Source of the DNA: Cocos nucifera
Lineage: Eukaryota; Streptophyta; Magnoliopsida; Arecales; Arecaceae
DNA: 64,000 bases
Assembly (NCBI GenBank): GCA_006176705.1
Contig: QRFJ01000503.1
Coordinates: 573,089-637,088, forward strand
Direction of reading: 5' to 3'
Under the pieces are notes generated by a model that searched no databases, was not told the origin of the DNA, and saw only the letters and a program-made list of their open reading frames with translations. Of this stretch, positions 35,112-47,343 are shown piece after piece (position 1 is the first letter of the stretch; the number at the start of each line of letters is the position of its first letter). The position numbers and the translations under genes are program-made.

Positions 35112-36111
35112 NNNNNNNNNNNNNNNNNNNNNNNNNNNNNNNNNNNNNNNNNNNNNNNNNNNNNNNNNNNNNNNNNNNNNNNNNNNNNNNNNNNNNNNNN
35201 NNNNNNNNNNNNNNNNNNNNNNNNNNNNNNNNNNNNNNNNNNNNNNNNNNNNNNNNNNNNNNNNNNNNNNNNNNNNNNNNNNNNNNNNNNNNNNNNNNNN
35301 NNNNNNNNNNNNNNNNNNNNNNNNNNNNNNNNNNNNNNNNNNNNNNNNNNNNNNNNNNNNNNNNNNNNNNNNNNNNNNNNNNNNNNNNNNNNNNNNNNNN
35401 NNNNNNNNNNNNNNNNNNNNNNNNNNNNNNNNNNNNNNNNNNNNNNNNNNNNNNNNNNNNNNNNNNNNNNNNNNNNNNNNNNNNNNNNNNNNNNNNNNNN
35501 NNNNNNNNNNNNNNNNNNNNNNNNNNNNNNNNNNNNNNNNNNNNNNNNNNNNNNNNNNNNNNNNNNNNNNNNNNNNNNNNNNNNNNNNNNNNNNNNNNNN
35601 NNNNNNNNNNNNNNNNNNNNNNNNNNNNNNNNNNNNNNNNNNNNNNNNNNNNNNNNNNNNNNNNNNNNNNNNNNNNNNNNNNNNNNNNNNNNNNNNNNNN
35701 NNNNNNNNNNNNNNNNNNNNNNNNNNNNNNNNNNNNNNNNNNNNNNNNNNNNNNNNNNNNNNNNNNNNNNNNNNNNNNNNNNNNNNNNNNNNNNNNNNNN
35801 NNNNNNNNNNNNNNNNNNNNNNNNNNNNNNNNNNNNNNNNNNNNNNNNNNNNNNNNNNNNNNNNNNNNNNNNNNNNNNNNNNNNNNNNNNNNNNNNNNNN
35901 NNNNNNNNNNNNNNNNNNNNNNNNNNNNNNNNNNNNNNNNNNNNNNNNNNNNNNNNNNNNNNNNNNNNNNNNNNNNNNNNNNNNNNNNNNNNNNNNNNNN
36001 NNNNNNNNNNNNNNNNNNNNNNNNNNNNNNNNNNNNNNNNNNNNNNNNNNNNNNNNNNNNNNNNNNNNNNNNNNNNNNNNNNNNNNNNNNNNNNNNNNNN
36101 NNNNNNNNNNN
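35112..36111. other. Assembly gap of exactly 1000 N
   Basis: The run of N is exactly 1000 long, which suggests a fixed placeholder and not a measured size. Left of it is Athila-1 gag and right of it the last codons of a copia polyprotein. Confidence 0.97.
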
Positions 36112-38431
36112 AGCCAATTGGCTTTAGGACAAGTGGGAGATTGTTAGATATATGTGCCCTAGAAGCCAGAATTGGCTGACACTTGTAATACACTTCTAGG
36201 GGCAAAATTATAATTTTGACTATAATCAATAAAATGGGTTATTTTCTATCACATATGTGTATTTAGTGTCTGTGATACATCCTTTGAGTTAATGGTAATG
36301 ATAATTCATATTTTCAAGAGTTGAAAATTTAAGACATGAATAATCATTATTAACTCATAAAATGCTCCCGACCATAGGATCATCACGAGGATGGTGATTG
36401 ATCCGGAAGGTTGGTGTACAATCGCTTCTCTTTAGTAGATGAGTCTTGAGTCTACGGTGTGGAGACACCGGAGCGAGAGTACAGGTACTCGTTAGAGAAC
36501 GAGGGCACTGAGCGTGACCACCTCGAGTAGTCATTAGGAAGTCTACCTTCTCGTCAATGACTGACTCGATGATGCAGTAGTGTGTCTGGTTCTTTGACCT
36601 GAGGTGCATCGGCAGTAGTCACACCTTGAGGGTGTTATAGTTTGACTACACCATTACTCGGTCTCCTAGCCATATGGAACCCTGAGGTGTATGTTGGCTA
36701 TAGCATGTTCATTGTAGGAACTGGATTGCATCAAGATGGAATCTATCTACCTCGGTGGTAGAGGAGCAGCCCTATGATGATCATGAGAATCAAGTCCAGA
36801 AATCCATGGCCATGGTAGAGTGAAATAATAGAAAGAGTTTCTATTTAGATTTTCACATTGGACTCGAATCGAATGATTACATCATATGACAGAGACTAGG
36901 GTTTGACGAGTTCACCTTAACCCTAATCTGATCGGGGCTCAAGATAGAAGAACTTAATCACACAGGTAGCTGCACCAAGAGGTTCGCATTCAGCTCTGAT
37001 GGGTTGCCACCATATACTGCTAGGTGTCACTGGTGGATTTTGGGAGCAATTAGAATGATTTAGATGATCGATCATTCTAGCTGTTCGAATCAGAAGAGTT
37101 CTGATCCATCGAAAGGAGTTTCGATGATGTCGATGATAGAGATCATGACATATCCCATTACCATACAGAACTGAACCTAACTGGGTCACACAAACAAGGG
37201 TTTGAATCTGGTGATCATCAATTGAACTGATCTAGTTCAATTGATCTGAATGAGATTCAATTAGGTTCAAGGAAAATCGTGCTAGCACTCGATTGAACCT
37301 AACGTTCTTCTTTTACTATCATAAATAAGTTGTCCTGACTGAGCCAAAGGAGTTTGTGCTCAATCAGAGGCCTTCATATGGTCTGACTGGAGGTTGTCCA
37401 AGTCAGAAAAGGTTGTCTTATTTTGTAAGACATTACCTGCCATTTTTGGTCACCTGCCATTTCTTGTTCTTTGACTTTGGTCAAAAGTCTACCTTTGACT
37501 GGTCAAACGTTGACCATTGACACTTTGACTTTTGACCACATGTCATGCACCTATTGGAGAGCTGGTGGGGGCCTGTCCCCCTGCCAGAACCTGGCAAGGA
37601 GAAGGGCGCACGCCACCCTTGGCGTGTGCCCAAGTAGGAGGCGCCTAGGAGTCCTTGTTGGACAAGGACTCCATCTCCCTTTTGGATTCCAATTAGAGTT
37701 CTCCTAAGAACCAACTTTGACTGGTCTTAGGCACCCTCTAAGGAGGAATCCAGGGGACTCTATTCCCAACCAATCAGATTTAGATCTGATTTCACAAAGG
37801 GTTGTGATTGGTTGGGAAGGAAGAGGAGTTGGATCACAGGTAGTCTATAAATAAGACCCTGCGCCCAACTCAAAGATTCCAAAATGCTGAGAAAGAATTT
37901 CCATATGCCCCAAGGCTGCCTCTCCTCTCCTTCTCCATGCCAAAGTCTCTTCTCCCTCTTGCTCTCCACGTCCAAAAGGTGTTTTGGACTTAGGTTGGTG
38001 CGATCCAGATCAAAGAAAGGCGATCAAAAGCAAGAAGGCTGCACTGCTGCAAAGGACGACTGCTGATCTTCAAAAGGAGTTTTGAAGATCCTCCAGATCA
38101 GATCCAGATCTGATTTTTGGAGATGTGATAGAGAAGAAGAGGATCTCCAGATCCAGCCCGAGTGGATACCGGTAGAGGCCAGGCGCTTGCGTGGCTAAGA
38201 TCCAGAACCTTCCGCTGCAATCAGGATCATCAACAGGGTAATAGGATTACCCAAATCAGGTAAATTAAATTTGATTTAATTTATCTTATTTTATTTTATT
38301 TATTAAAATAATAAGAATCAGATCTGAAATATCTTAGATCTGATTAAGGTCAAGAGAAAATTTTTGAAATATATCTCTTGATCTGATCAGATCTGAACGA
38401 ACCTGGACCGGGAAATCAGGATTTTCCTTCA
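36112..38431 (+). mobile_element. Copia-1: 3' end of a Ty1/copia element with a complete LTR
   Basis: The first 15 bases after the gap match the last codons of copia RNase H (A-N-W-L in Copia-2). Then come a purine-rich AAGTGGGAGAT tract and an LTR from 36142 to 38431 (2290 bp), starting TGTTAGATATATGTGCCC and ending TTTTCCTTCA. A TATAAATA box is at 37846-37853. It ends directly against an inverted partial copy of the same LTR. The body of the element is not in the window. Confidence 0.85.
37846..37853 (+). promoter_or_regulatory. TATA box in the Copia-1 LTR
   Basis: TATAAATA, followed by AAGACCCTGCGCCC. The Copia-2 5' LTR has TATATAAAA at the same place (45629-45637, minus strand). Confidence 0.65.
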
Positions 38432-39147
38432 AAAACCTTAATAGAAACTCTTTCTATTATTTCACTCTGCCATGGCCATGGGCTTATGGACTTGATTCTC
38501 ATGATCATCATAGGGCTGCTCCTCATCCACCGAGGTAGATAGATTCCATCTTGATGCAATCCAATTCCTACAATGAACATGCTATAGCCAACATACACCT
38601 CAGGATTTCGAATGGCTAGGAGACCGAGTTATGGTGTAGTCAAACTATAACACCCTCAAGGTGAACTACCGATGCACCTCAGGTCAAAGAACCAGACACA
38701 CCACTACAGCATCGAGTCAGTCATCAGTGACGAGAAGGTAGACTTCCTAATGACTACTCGAGGTGGTCACGCTCAGTGCCCTCATTCTCTAACGAGTACC
38801 TGTACTCTCGCTCCGATGTGTCTCCACACCGTAGACTCAAGACTCATCTACTAAAGAGAAGCGATTGTACACCAACCTTTCTAATCAATCACCATCCTCA
38901 TGATGATCCTATGGTCGGGAGCATTTTATGAGTTAATAATGATTATTCATGTCTTAAATTTTCAACTCTTAAAAATATGAATTATCATTACCATTAACTC
39001 AAAGGATGTATCACAGACACTAAATACACATATGTGATAGAAAAATAATCCCATTTTATTGATTTATAGTCAAAATTATAATTTTGCCCCTAGAAGTGTA
39101 TTACAAGTGTCAGCCAATTCTGGCTTCTAGGGCACATATATCTAACA
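38432..39147 (-). repeat. 3' LTR of Copia-2, truncated (716 of about 2290 bp)
   Basis: On the minus strand it starts TGTTAGATATATGTGCCC at 39147 and runs only to about 38432, where it meets the end of the Copia-1 LTR. It corresponds to about 46630-47343 of the 5' LTR. The missing part includes the TATA box and R-U5. Confidence 0.88.
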
Positions 39148-39162
39148 ATCTCCCACTTGATC

Positions 39163-40764
39163 CTAAAGCCAATTGGCTACAAGTCTAAGTCCCATCTTCT
39201 CAAGGTGGGCTTCGATCTTCTGCTGGCCCAACGGCTTTGTAAGTGGGTCTGCCACATTATCTGCGGAGTTGACTCTCTTGACCTCGACGTAACCCTTCTC
39301 GAGGTAATCATGGATGAGGTGGTATCGCCGCTCAATGTGCTTGGATTTTTGGTGAGACCTCGGCTCCTTAGCAAGGGCTATGGCACCATTGTTGTCGCAG
39401 TATAGAGGAATGGCATCTGATGGCATTACTCCAATTTGATCTTTGCAGCAAACTTCTTATACCAGAATGCTTCCTTCGCAGCCTCTGATGCAGCGATATA
39501 TTCTGCTTCCATGGTGGAATCTGCTATCACTATTGCTTGGAACTCTTTCCAGCTGACAGCACCACCATTGCACAAACAAACAGACTCCAGATGTCGACTT
39601 TCGATCATCTATATCGGACATGAAATCCGAGTCTGTGTATCCCTGGACTTGGAGTTCTCCATTACCAAAGACCAACATCATATCCTTAGTTCTTCTCAAG
39701 TACTTAAGGATACATTTCACAGAAGTCCAGTGTTCTTCACCTGGATTTGACTGATATCTGCTTGTGACACTCACAGCATGGGCTATATCAGGTCGTGTAC
39801 ATAGCATGGCATACATGAGGCTCCCTATTATTGCAGAAGCATAAGGGATCTTGCTCATGCATTCTATTTCCTCAGGTGTGCTAGGGCACATCTTCTTGGA
39901 AAGATGAATACCATGTCTGAAGGGTATTAATCCCCTCTTAGAGTTTTCCATACTAAACCTCTTTAGTACTTTCCTCTATGTACATCTTCTGTGAAAGTCC
40001 TAGCATCCTATTCGGTCTATCCCTATAGACCTTAATTCCTAGAATAAAGGATGCTTCACCTAGGTCTTTCATGGAGAATTCCTTGGACAACCATATTTTG
40101 ACTGTGGTCAACATGGAAATATCATTCCCAATAAGGAGGATGTCATCCACGTACAATACGAGGAAGACAACAGCGCTCCCACTGACCTTTTTGAAAACAC
40201 ATGGTTCCTCTTCATTTTTGATGAAACCAAACATTTTGATCACATCATTGAAAATGAGTGTTCCAGCTCCGAGATGCTTGCTTAAGTCCATATATGGACC
40301 TTTGCAGCTTGCAAACCTTCTGATCAGTATCACTGGATGTGAAACCTAGCGGCTGTTCCATATAGATATCTTCCTCAAGATATCCATTTAAGAATGCCAT
40401 TTTCACGTCCATTTGCCATATTTCATAATCGAAATAGGCTGCAACAGGCAAGCAATGTGCGGATGGATTTTAGCATAGCCACTGGGAAAAAGGTATCCTG
40501 ATAGTCAATGCCTTCGCATTGACTATAACCTTTTGCCACTAGTCTAGCCTTGAATGTCTCCACATTCCCATCTGCACCAATCTTTCTCTTGAAGATCCAT
40601 TTACACCCAATAGGTACTATACCTTCTGGTGGATCTACCAAGGTCCAGACTTGATTTGAGTGCATCGAGTCAATTTCTGACTGCATTGCCTCTAGCCATT
40701 TCTCGGAGTCGATATCTGATATCGCTCTCATTGTAGGTTTTGGGATCATCACCATGAGCACCAT
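39163..40764 (-). pseudogene. Copia-2 reverse transcriptase and RNase H
   Basis: Frames 40764-40423, 40451-40245, 40333-39953, 39951-39457 and 39426-39163 make up one RT-RNase H region. It has G-C-K-W-I-F-K-R-K, Q-M-D-V-K-M-A-F-L-N-G, S-I-Y-G-L-K-Q-A-S, the catalytic Y-V-D-D-I-L near 40150, and the RNase H motifs A-D-S-T-M-E-A-E-Y and L-Y-C-D-N-N-G-A-I. It ends A-D-P-L-T-K-P-L ... A-N-W-L before the polypurine tract. Breaks occur at about 40440, 40300, 39950 and 39440. Active-site residues remain. Confidence 0.88.
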
Positions 40765-40980
40765 TACCTACGAGGAACATTTTCTCTACTTCCTCTGAAA
40801 ATAATACCTAAGTATCTTTCAGGGGATGGGAAAAACTCTTTTCCGATCTACGAGGTGGAGGAGGTAGTGTTCTATTGGCTCAACCTGATTTGGTTCCAAT
40901 TTGGTCCTTAGCTCGTTGCTACTTGTGAGACTTTCTCATCAAGCTTGAATCTGCTTTCCAATGCCGCTATCTTGAATAAA

Positions 40981-42330
40981 CTATTTTTCAAGAAAGATGG
41001 CATGTCGACTCACAATCACATTGTGGTCTTCTGGAATGTAGAAATAGTATCCTAATGACTCTTTAGGATATCCTATGAATCGAGCTCTAAAGGACCTAAA
41101 CTCTAACTTGTCCGCTTGTTGTCTTTTGACATGAGCCGGACAACCCCAAATTCTGAGATGACTCAGACTTGGTTTCTTACCATGCCATATCTCATACGGT
41201 GTGGTAGGAACGATTTTAGAGGAAACCCTATTCAGTAGATAAATTGAAGTTAACAATGAGTGTCCCCAAAGAAAATCAGGAAGGTCTGTGAAGCTCATCA
41301 TGGATCAGACCATATCTAATAGAGTCCGATTTCTCCATTCTGAAACCCCGTTGAGTTGAGGTGTTCCTGGTGGAGTCCATTGAGAGACTATGCCATTTTT
41401 CTTGAGATAGTCTAGGAATTCTTTGGCTAAGGTATTCACCTCCTCGATCTGATCGAAGAACCTTAATGGATTTTTTAGTTTATTTTTCTACTTCATGTCT
41501 GAATTCTTTGAACTTTTCAAAAGCTTCAGACTTGTGTCTCATAAGATACACATACCCATACCTAGATAGATCATCGATAAAGGTAATGAAGTAGACAAAA
41601 TTGCCTCTAGCCGGCACATCAAATGGGCCGCACACATCAGTATGTACTAGGGCAAGGAGATCTGTGGCCCTTTCCCCATGTCCTAACAAAAGGAAGTTTA
41701 GTCATTTTGCCATTGAAGACAAGATTCACAAGTTGGATATGACTCGAAAGTCAATGGACTCAATAGCCCATTTTTCTCCAATTTGTTGATCCTATCTTCT
41801 GCTATATGACCTAATCTCAGGTGCCATAGATATCTATCATTTGGACTATCCCTAGGTCATTTTATGGCATTCACATTTTGCTCGATAGTTAAAAATAGAT
41901 ACATCAATATGTAACTGATAAAGACCATTAATAAGGAAACCACTTTGCAATTTTATTTCTTTCATAAAGAATGTTACAATGGTCCTTAAAGAAAACTAAT
42001 CACATAGCCTTCTAGTGCTAAGCATGAAACAGAAATCAAATTTCCTGCTAGCTGCAGGTACATAATAACAGTCTTTCAAAACTAAGTCTAAACTAGATGA
42101 TAATCAAAGAGGGTATGTTTCCACCACCACTGTAGTAACTCTTGCTCCATTACCGATGCATAGGATCATGTCTCCATCCCTCAGCCTCCTGCTATCCTCA
42201 AGATCCTACATGGAAGTGCACAGATGAGCACTAGAATCAGAGTCAAGCACCCAACTGGATGCAGAAGAAATCGTAAGGTTAGACTCAATAACGAGCATAC
42301 CTCCAGAAGGACCTACCTCCTTCTTGTTCT
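40981..42330 (-). pseudogene. Copia-2 protease and integrase
   Basis: The protease active site lies at about 42236-42244 and reads W-V-L-D-S-D-S-S-A-H-L-C; the family motif is D-S/T-G, so the Gly has become Asp (codon GAT, one transition from GGT). The integrase core follows, with H-T-D-V-C-G-P-F at about 41640 and F-I-D-D-L-S-R-Y at about 41580. A C-terminal piece at 41301-40981 reads Y-E-I-W-H-G-K-K-P. Several stops and frameshifts lie between. Inactive as it stands. Confidence 0.8.
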
Positions 42331-42339
42331 TCAGGGTGG

Positions 42340-43153
42340 CCAGGTAAGTAGGGCATAGTTTCCGCTTCCAATGGCCATCATTGTTGCAATGAAAACACTT
42401 TCCTTTGTCAGCGGCCTTTTTCTTCAGGCTCTGCCTTCTTTTCTTCTTTCCTTCCTTCCACCTTCTGCTTTTTCACAGACTTCTTTTTCTTTCCAAAAGA
42501 CTTTCTTTTGGAAAAAAAGTCCGTTCCATAGCAAGAACTGAGCCTTTAGAACCTTTCATAGAAAGCTCAGCGGTAACCAGCATATTCATTAAGCTCGGCC
42601 AAGGAAATTTTGAAGTTTATGCATGTGGTAATTCATGATGAATTGCCCATATGCATCAGTCAAGGATTGCAGAATTAATATCATTCTGCATAGATCCAAG
42701 TCTAACTTCACACCGAGCTTCTCAAGCTCTTCCAAGTCCTTGATCATCATCAGACAGTGATCTTGGACTGACTGCCCATCACGCATCTTAGCCTTAAAAA
42801 GTCATTTCGTGACTTGATATTTGGCTGCGCGACTCTGTTCACCAAACATCTCCTGTAGGTGAGCCAACATTTGGCGAGCAGTCCTGATATCTTCATGTTG
42901 GTGCTGGAGCTCATCAGACATCGAGCCCAACATGTAATATCTGGCCTTATTATCTTCGTCTATCCATTTTTCAAGAGATGCTCTCTGTTCAGTGGATGGA
43001 CGAGCTGGTAAGGTGGGAGGGTCCTGGTCCAATACATGAGTTAACTTCTCAGAACCCAAAATAATTTTGTAGTTTCCTGAGCCAATCTTTATAATTGGGT
43101 TCGGTCAGTCTATGTGTGTCCAGGATACGTGCTAATGGGTTGGACGCAGACAT
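42340..43153 (-). pseudogene. Copia-2 gag
   Basis: Likely start M-S-A-S-N-P-L-A-R at 43153. A frame change near 43060 leads into 43059-42802 and then 42786-42589 (C-L-M-M-I-K-D-L-E-E-L), the helical gag domain of copia elements. A zinc knuckle at about 42355-42400 reads C-F-H-C-N-N-D-G-H-W-K-R-K-L-C, with five residues between His and the last Cys where four are usual. Between 42589 and 42410 is a Lys-rich stretch (antisense of a poly-pyrimidine run). Confidence 0.8.
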
Positions 43154-45032
43154 TTTTCTATAGAGAGTCAAAGATTCTAGTTAGATACTTGTAATTAAGA
43201 CTTGACCAATTTATTTAGAATTTTATTTTTAAATAAATTAGCTCCCACTATTTTCTCGGATCCCTACACTCCCTCTGTAGAGATGCGAAAAATCTTCCAT
43301 GATTAATGATTTCTAGTGGGTGGTGCGGTCTCACCAACTGACTCATCACCTCACCTAACAGTTATTGGTGATGGGTTAGCCAATGAGTGAACAACTCTTG
43401 TTCAATGATTCTCTAATCATGGTGCACCCAAACTTGATCTCTAATTCATGAATCTCACCGTATCCAGAAATATTGATCCACTCCTTAGTTAAGTCAGACC
43501 CACCATTTGCATAGACTGGATTCCTAATTGAGTCTCTCACCGTATCCAAAATATTGAGCCCAATCTCATCCTCCAGCCCATAGCATCCAATGCCTAATAG
43601 ACATGGTTGCATCTTTCTCGGTGCAACTGAGCCACTGTATCCAGTCGAGAACAATCAACCTCCGGAAGGGCCCGCACATCTACAATGGTGGAAGACCTCA
43701 GACTTAATCTTTTCTTAGGAAGAATTGATTCAGGTCTCATTAAACTAGACTTGTCATAGTCATAACAATTATGACTAACCTAGTGGCATGGGTTAGCTCG
43801 GATTATTGACCACCTCAGATCAGAACTGAGTCAACAGATATGGCCAGGTAAGTGAGACCGGTGGAAGGATATGCCATTAACTCGATAAGAATGCATTCAG
43901 GTCGAGTAGCTTTCCAATTAAAAACCAGTCGGTCGTATCTGCCAAACTTACCTTAGACACCAAATTGTTGAGCCAGAACCAATTGGGTTAGCCTACAATC
44001 CAGACTCTAACCACTGAGCCTAATTAGGTCTTAGCTTGATCAATCACTCACGTGACTCGATCTTGACCCAGACTTAATCCTATTAGGCTGGTCAATTTAA
44101 GCATTGTTGATCCCATCTAACCAACTCTTGATTCGGTTTGATCAACCGCTTAGACCTAATTGAGCTACCCAAGCCCGAACCCAATTTTATGAATATGTCT
44201 TAGATCTAAAATTCTTAATTTTAGACCTAACATATATTTCATAATCTTAATTCTTAATTAAGTTTAGGGTTCATAAACAAAATATGCATAATAAAATCCT
44301 AGGATTTCAGGATCTAGGAATTTTGCAGAAAGTAAGTTTTGATTTCTGATTAAGGATGAATGTGCAGCACCCCTACACATCATAAGAACACCCCATCGAA
44401 TGAAAGGAGAGGGCCTTTAAATACCTTCTTCGTTCTTATGATTGGACGGCCAAGAGGAACATCCTTAATCAGAAATATAATATACAAAATACAAAACTAG
44501 TTAGATCTATATCATATATCTCATATACAAAAATTAGATCTAATCATGTAAACATATTTTGCATACATCTCATGTATCGATATCATGCATATTTTTAGAT
44601 CTAAATTATCTCATAATAATCTAAAAAATTAGATTTAAATTGATCTACATCAAAATAAATTCTAATCTAGATAATTATGTAGAACTATTCTACAACTAGT
44701 CTAGACATGCATTCAATCATATCTCATATGATATTTAAAATTAAATAATTTTATTTTCTATTTTTTAGATGTTATTATAATAATTATAATATTAAAAAAT
44801 AATAAATAAATAGATCTAAAATTATGATTTAATCAAATTAAATTATGATCATGCAAGACTATTATAGAACTATTCTATTTTAGAACTAGTCATGCATATT
44901 TTAAAACTTAGATCCAAATTATTTAATTTTAATTTTTTTGATTTTAGATCTGATCACATCTCATGTGACATCTAAAATCACTTATTTTTAATTAAAAATA
45001 AATTTAAAATTAGATCTAAATAATTTTTAGAA
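43154..45032 (-). other. Long leader of Copia-2 between primer site and gag
   Basis: 1.9 kb without a convincing open frame. It is AT-rich at 44480-45030 and contains a strong nested inverted repeat (44343-44475). A leader this long is unusual for copia elements; insertion of other sequence is possible, but I see no boundaries. Confidence 0.6.
44343..44475 (-). other. Nested stem-loop in the Copia-2 leader
   Basis: A perfect 15-bp outer arm (TTTCTGATTAAGGAT at 44343-44357 with its reverse complement at 44461-44475) encloses a perfect 11-bp inner arm (ATCATAAGAAC at 44379-44389 with 44432-44442). In the element RNA this would fold as an interrupted hairpin of 133 nt about 570 nt downstream of the primer site. 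Confidence 0.7.
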
Positions 45033-45048
45033 CCTGGCTCTGATACCA
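45033..45048 (-). other. Primer binding site of Copia-2
   Basis: TGGTATCAGAGCCAGG on the minus strand, two bases after the LTR end. This is the usual initiator tRNA-Met complement of plant copia elements. Confidence 0.92.
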
Positions 45049-45050
45049 GT

Positions 45051-47343
45051 TGAAGGAAAAATCCTGATTTTTTGGATCCAGGTTCGTTTCAGATCTGATC
45101 GGATCAAGAGATATATTTCAAAAATTTTTCTTTGATCTAATCAGATCTGAGATATTTCAGATCTAATTTTTATTAATTTAATAAATAAAATAAAAAAATA
45201 AATTAAATTAAATCAAATTTAATTTTACCTTGATGTTGGGTAATCCTATTATCCTTTGATGATCCTGTAAGCTGAGCCTGAGGTTTCTGGATCTAGCCAC
45301 GCAAGTGCCTGGCCTCTATCGATATCCACTCAGGCTGGATCTAGAGATCTTCTTCTTCTCTATCATCTCTCAAAAATCAGATCTAGATCTGATTTGGAGG
45401 ATCTTCAAAACTCCTTTTGAAGATCTAGCAAGTCGTCCTTTGCAGCAGTGCAGCCTTCTTCCTTTCTCATCACCTTTCTCTTGCCTGGATCGCACCAAAC
45501 TGGAGCCAAATCAAACTCCTTTGGCATGGAGAGGAGAGAGGGAGAAGAAGATGGCATGGAGGAGGGAGAGGGGCAGCCTTGGGGCATGGGCTAAGAGAGA
45601 ACTTTTTAAATCTAGGTTGCAGATAGGGTTTTATATAGACCCTACTGCGCCATGCATGCCAACTCCTCTCTTCCCCCAATCACAACCTTTGTGCAATCAG
45701 ATCTAAATCTGATTGGTGGGAATAGAGATCATCCAATCAAATAGGAGTTCCCCTTAAATCCATCCTTAGATGGCACCTAAGACTGGTCAAAGCTTGAGTC
45801 TTAGGAGCCTACCTAATTGAATCCAAAAGGAACCTGGAGTCCCATCCGTATGGGACTCCTAGGCATCCCTATCCATGGGCGCACGCCTCCCTAGGCAGTG
45901 GCCCCCTCCTCCTTGCCAAGTTCTGGCAAGGGGACAAGCCCCCACTAGCTCTCCAATAGGTGCATGACACATGGACAGATGTCTAAGTGTCAAAGGTCAA
46001 CTTTTGACCAAAGTCAAAGATAAGAAATAGGCAGGTGACCAAAAATGGCAGGTGTTGTCTTCAAATTTATCTCATAAATTAAGACAACCCTTTTCTAACT
46101 TGGACAAGCTCCAGTCAGACCAAGTAAAGGTACCTGAGTGAGCACAAACTCCTTTGGCTCAGTCAGGACAACTTTTAATGATAGTAAAAGGAAGAACGTT
46201 AGGTTCAATCGAGTGCTAGCACGATTTTCTTGAACCTAATTGAATCTAATTCAAATCAATTGAACTGGGTTAGTCAATTGATGATCATAGATCCAAACCC
46301 TTATTTGTGTGATCTAGTTAGGTTCAGTTCTGTATGGTAATGGGATATGTCATGATCTCTATCATCGATCATCATCGAAGCACTCTTCTGATGGATCAGA
46401 ACAACTAGAATGATCGATCATCTAAATCATTCTAATTGCTCCCAAAATCCACCAGTGACACCTAGCAGTATATGGTGGCAACCCATCAGAACTGAAAATG
46501 AACCTCTTGGTGCAGCTACCTGTGTGATTAAGTTCTTCTATCTTGAGCCCCGATCAGATTAGGGTTAAGGTGAACTCGTCAAACCCTAATTTCTGTCATA
46601 TGATTTAATCATTCGATTCAAGTCCAATGTAAAAACCTTAAATAGAAACTCTTTCTATTATTTCACTCTGCCATGGCCATGGGCTTATGGACTTGATTCT
46701 CATGATCATCATAGGGCTGCTCCTCATCCACCGAGGTAGATAGATTCCATCTTGATGCAATCCAATTCCTACAATGAACATGCTATAGCCAACATACACC
46801 TCAGGTTTCGAATGGCTAGGAGATCGAGTCATGGTGTAGTCAAACTATAACACCCTCAAGGTGAACTACCGATGCACCTCAGGTCAAAGAATCAGACACA
46901 CCACTGCAGCTTCGAGTCAGTCATCGATGAGAAGGTAGACTTTCTTATGACTGCTCGAGGTGGTCATGCTCTGTGCCCTCATTCTCTAACGAGTATCCTG
47001 TACTCTCGCTCCTGGTGTCTCCACACCGTAGACTCAAGACTCATCTACTGTAAAGAAGCAATTGTACACCAACCTTCCGGATCAATCACCATCCTCATGA
47101 TGATCCTACGGTCGAAAGCATTTTATGAGTTAATAATAAAAATTCATGTCTTAAATTTTCAACTCTTGAAAATATGAATTATCATTACCATTAACTAAAG
47201 GGATGTATCACAGATACTAAATACATATTTATGATAGAAAAATAATCCATTTTTTTTATTTATAGTCAAAATTATAATTTTACCCCTAGAAGTGTTTTAT
47301 AAGTGTCGGCCAATTCTAGCTTCTAGGGCACACAAATCTAACA
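45051..47343 (-). repeat. 5' LTR of Copia-2 (2293 bp)
   Basis: On the minus strand it starts TGTTAGATTTGTGTGCCC at 47343 and ends TTTTTCCTTCA at 45051. It matches the Copia-1 LTR in reverse along its whole length. TATATAAAA at 45629-45637 (minus) is the likely TATA box. Confidence 0.9.
45629..45637 (-). promoter_or_regulatory. TATA box in the Copia-2 5' LTR
   Basis: TATATAAAA on the minus strand, about 580 bp before the LTR end, aligned with TATAAATA of Copia-1. Confidence 0.65.

Larger units (their letters stand above)
38432..47343 (-). mobile_element. Copia-2: nearly complete Ty1/copia element, 3' LTR truncated
   Basis: On the minus strand: complete 5' LTR (47343-45051), tRNA-Met type primer site, a 1.9-kb leader, gag, protease, integrase, reverse transcriptase, RNase H, polypurine tract (AAGTGGGAGAT, about 39158-39148) and 716 bp of 3' LTR. 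The integrase-before-RT order is the copia hallmark. The two LTR parts look roughly 95% identical by eye, so the insertion is fairly young, yet the coding region has several frameshifts and stops. Confidence 0.9.
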
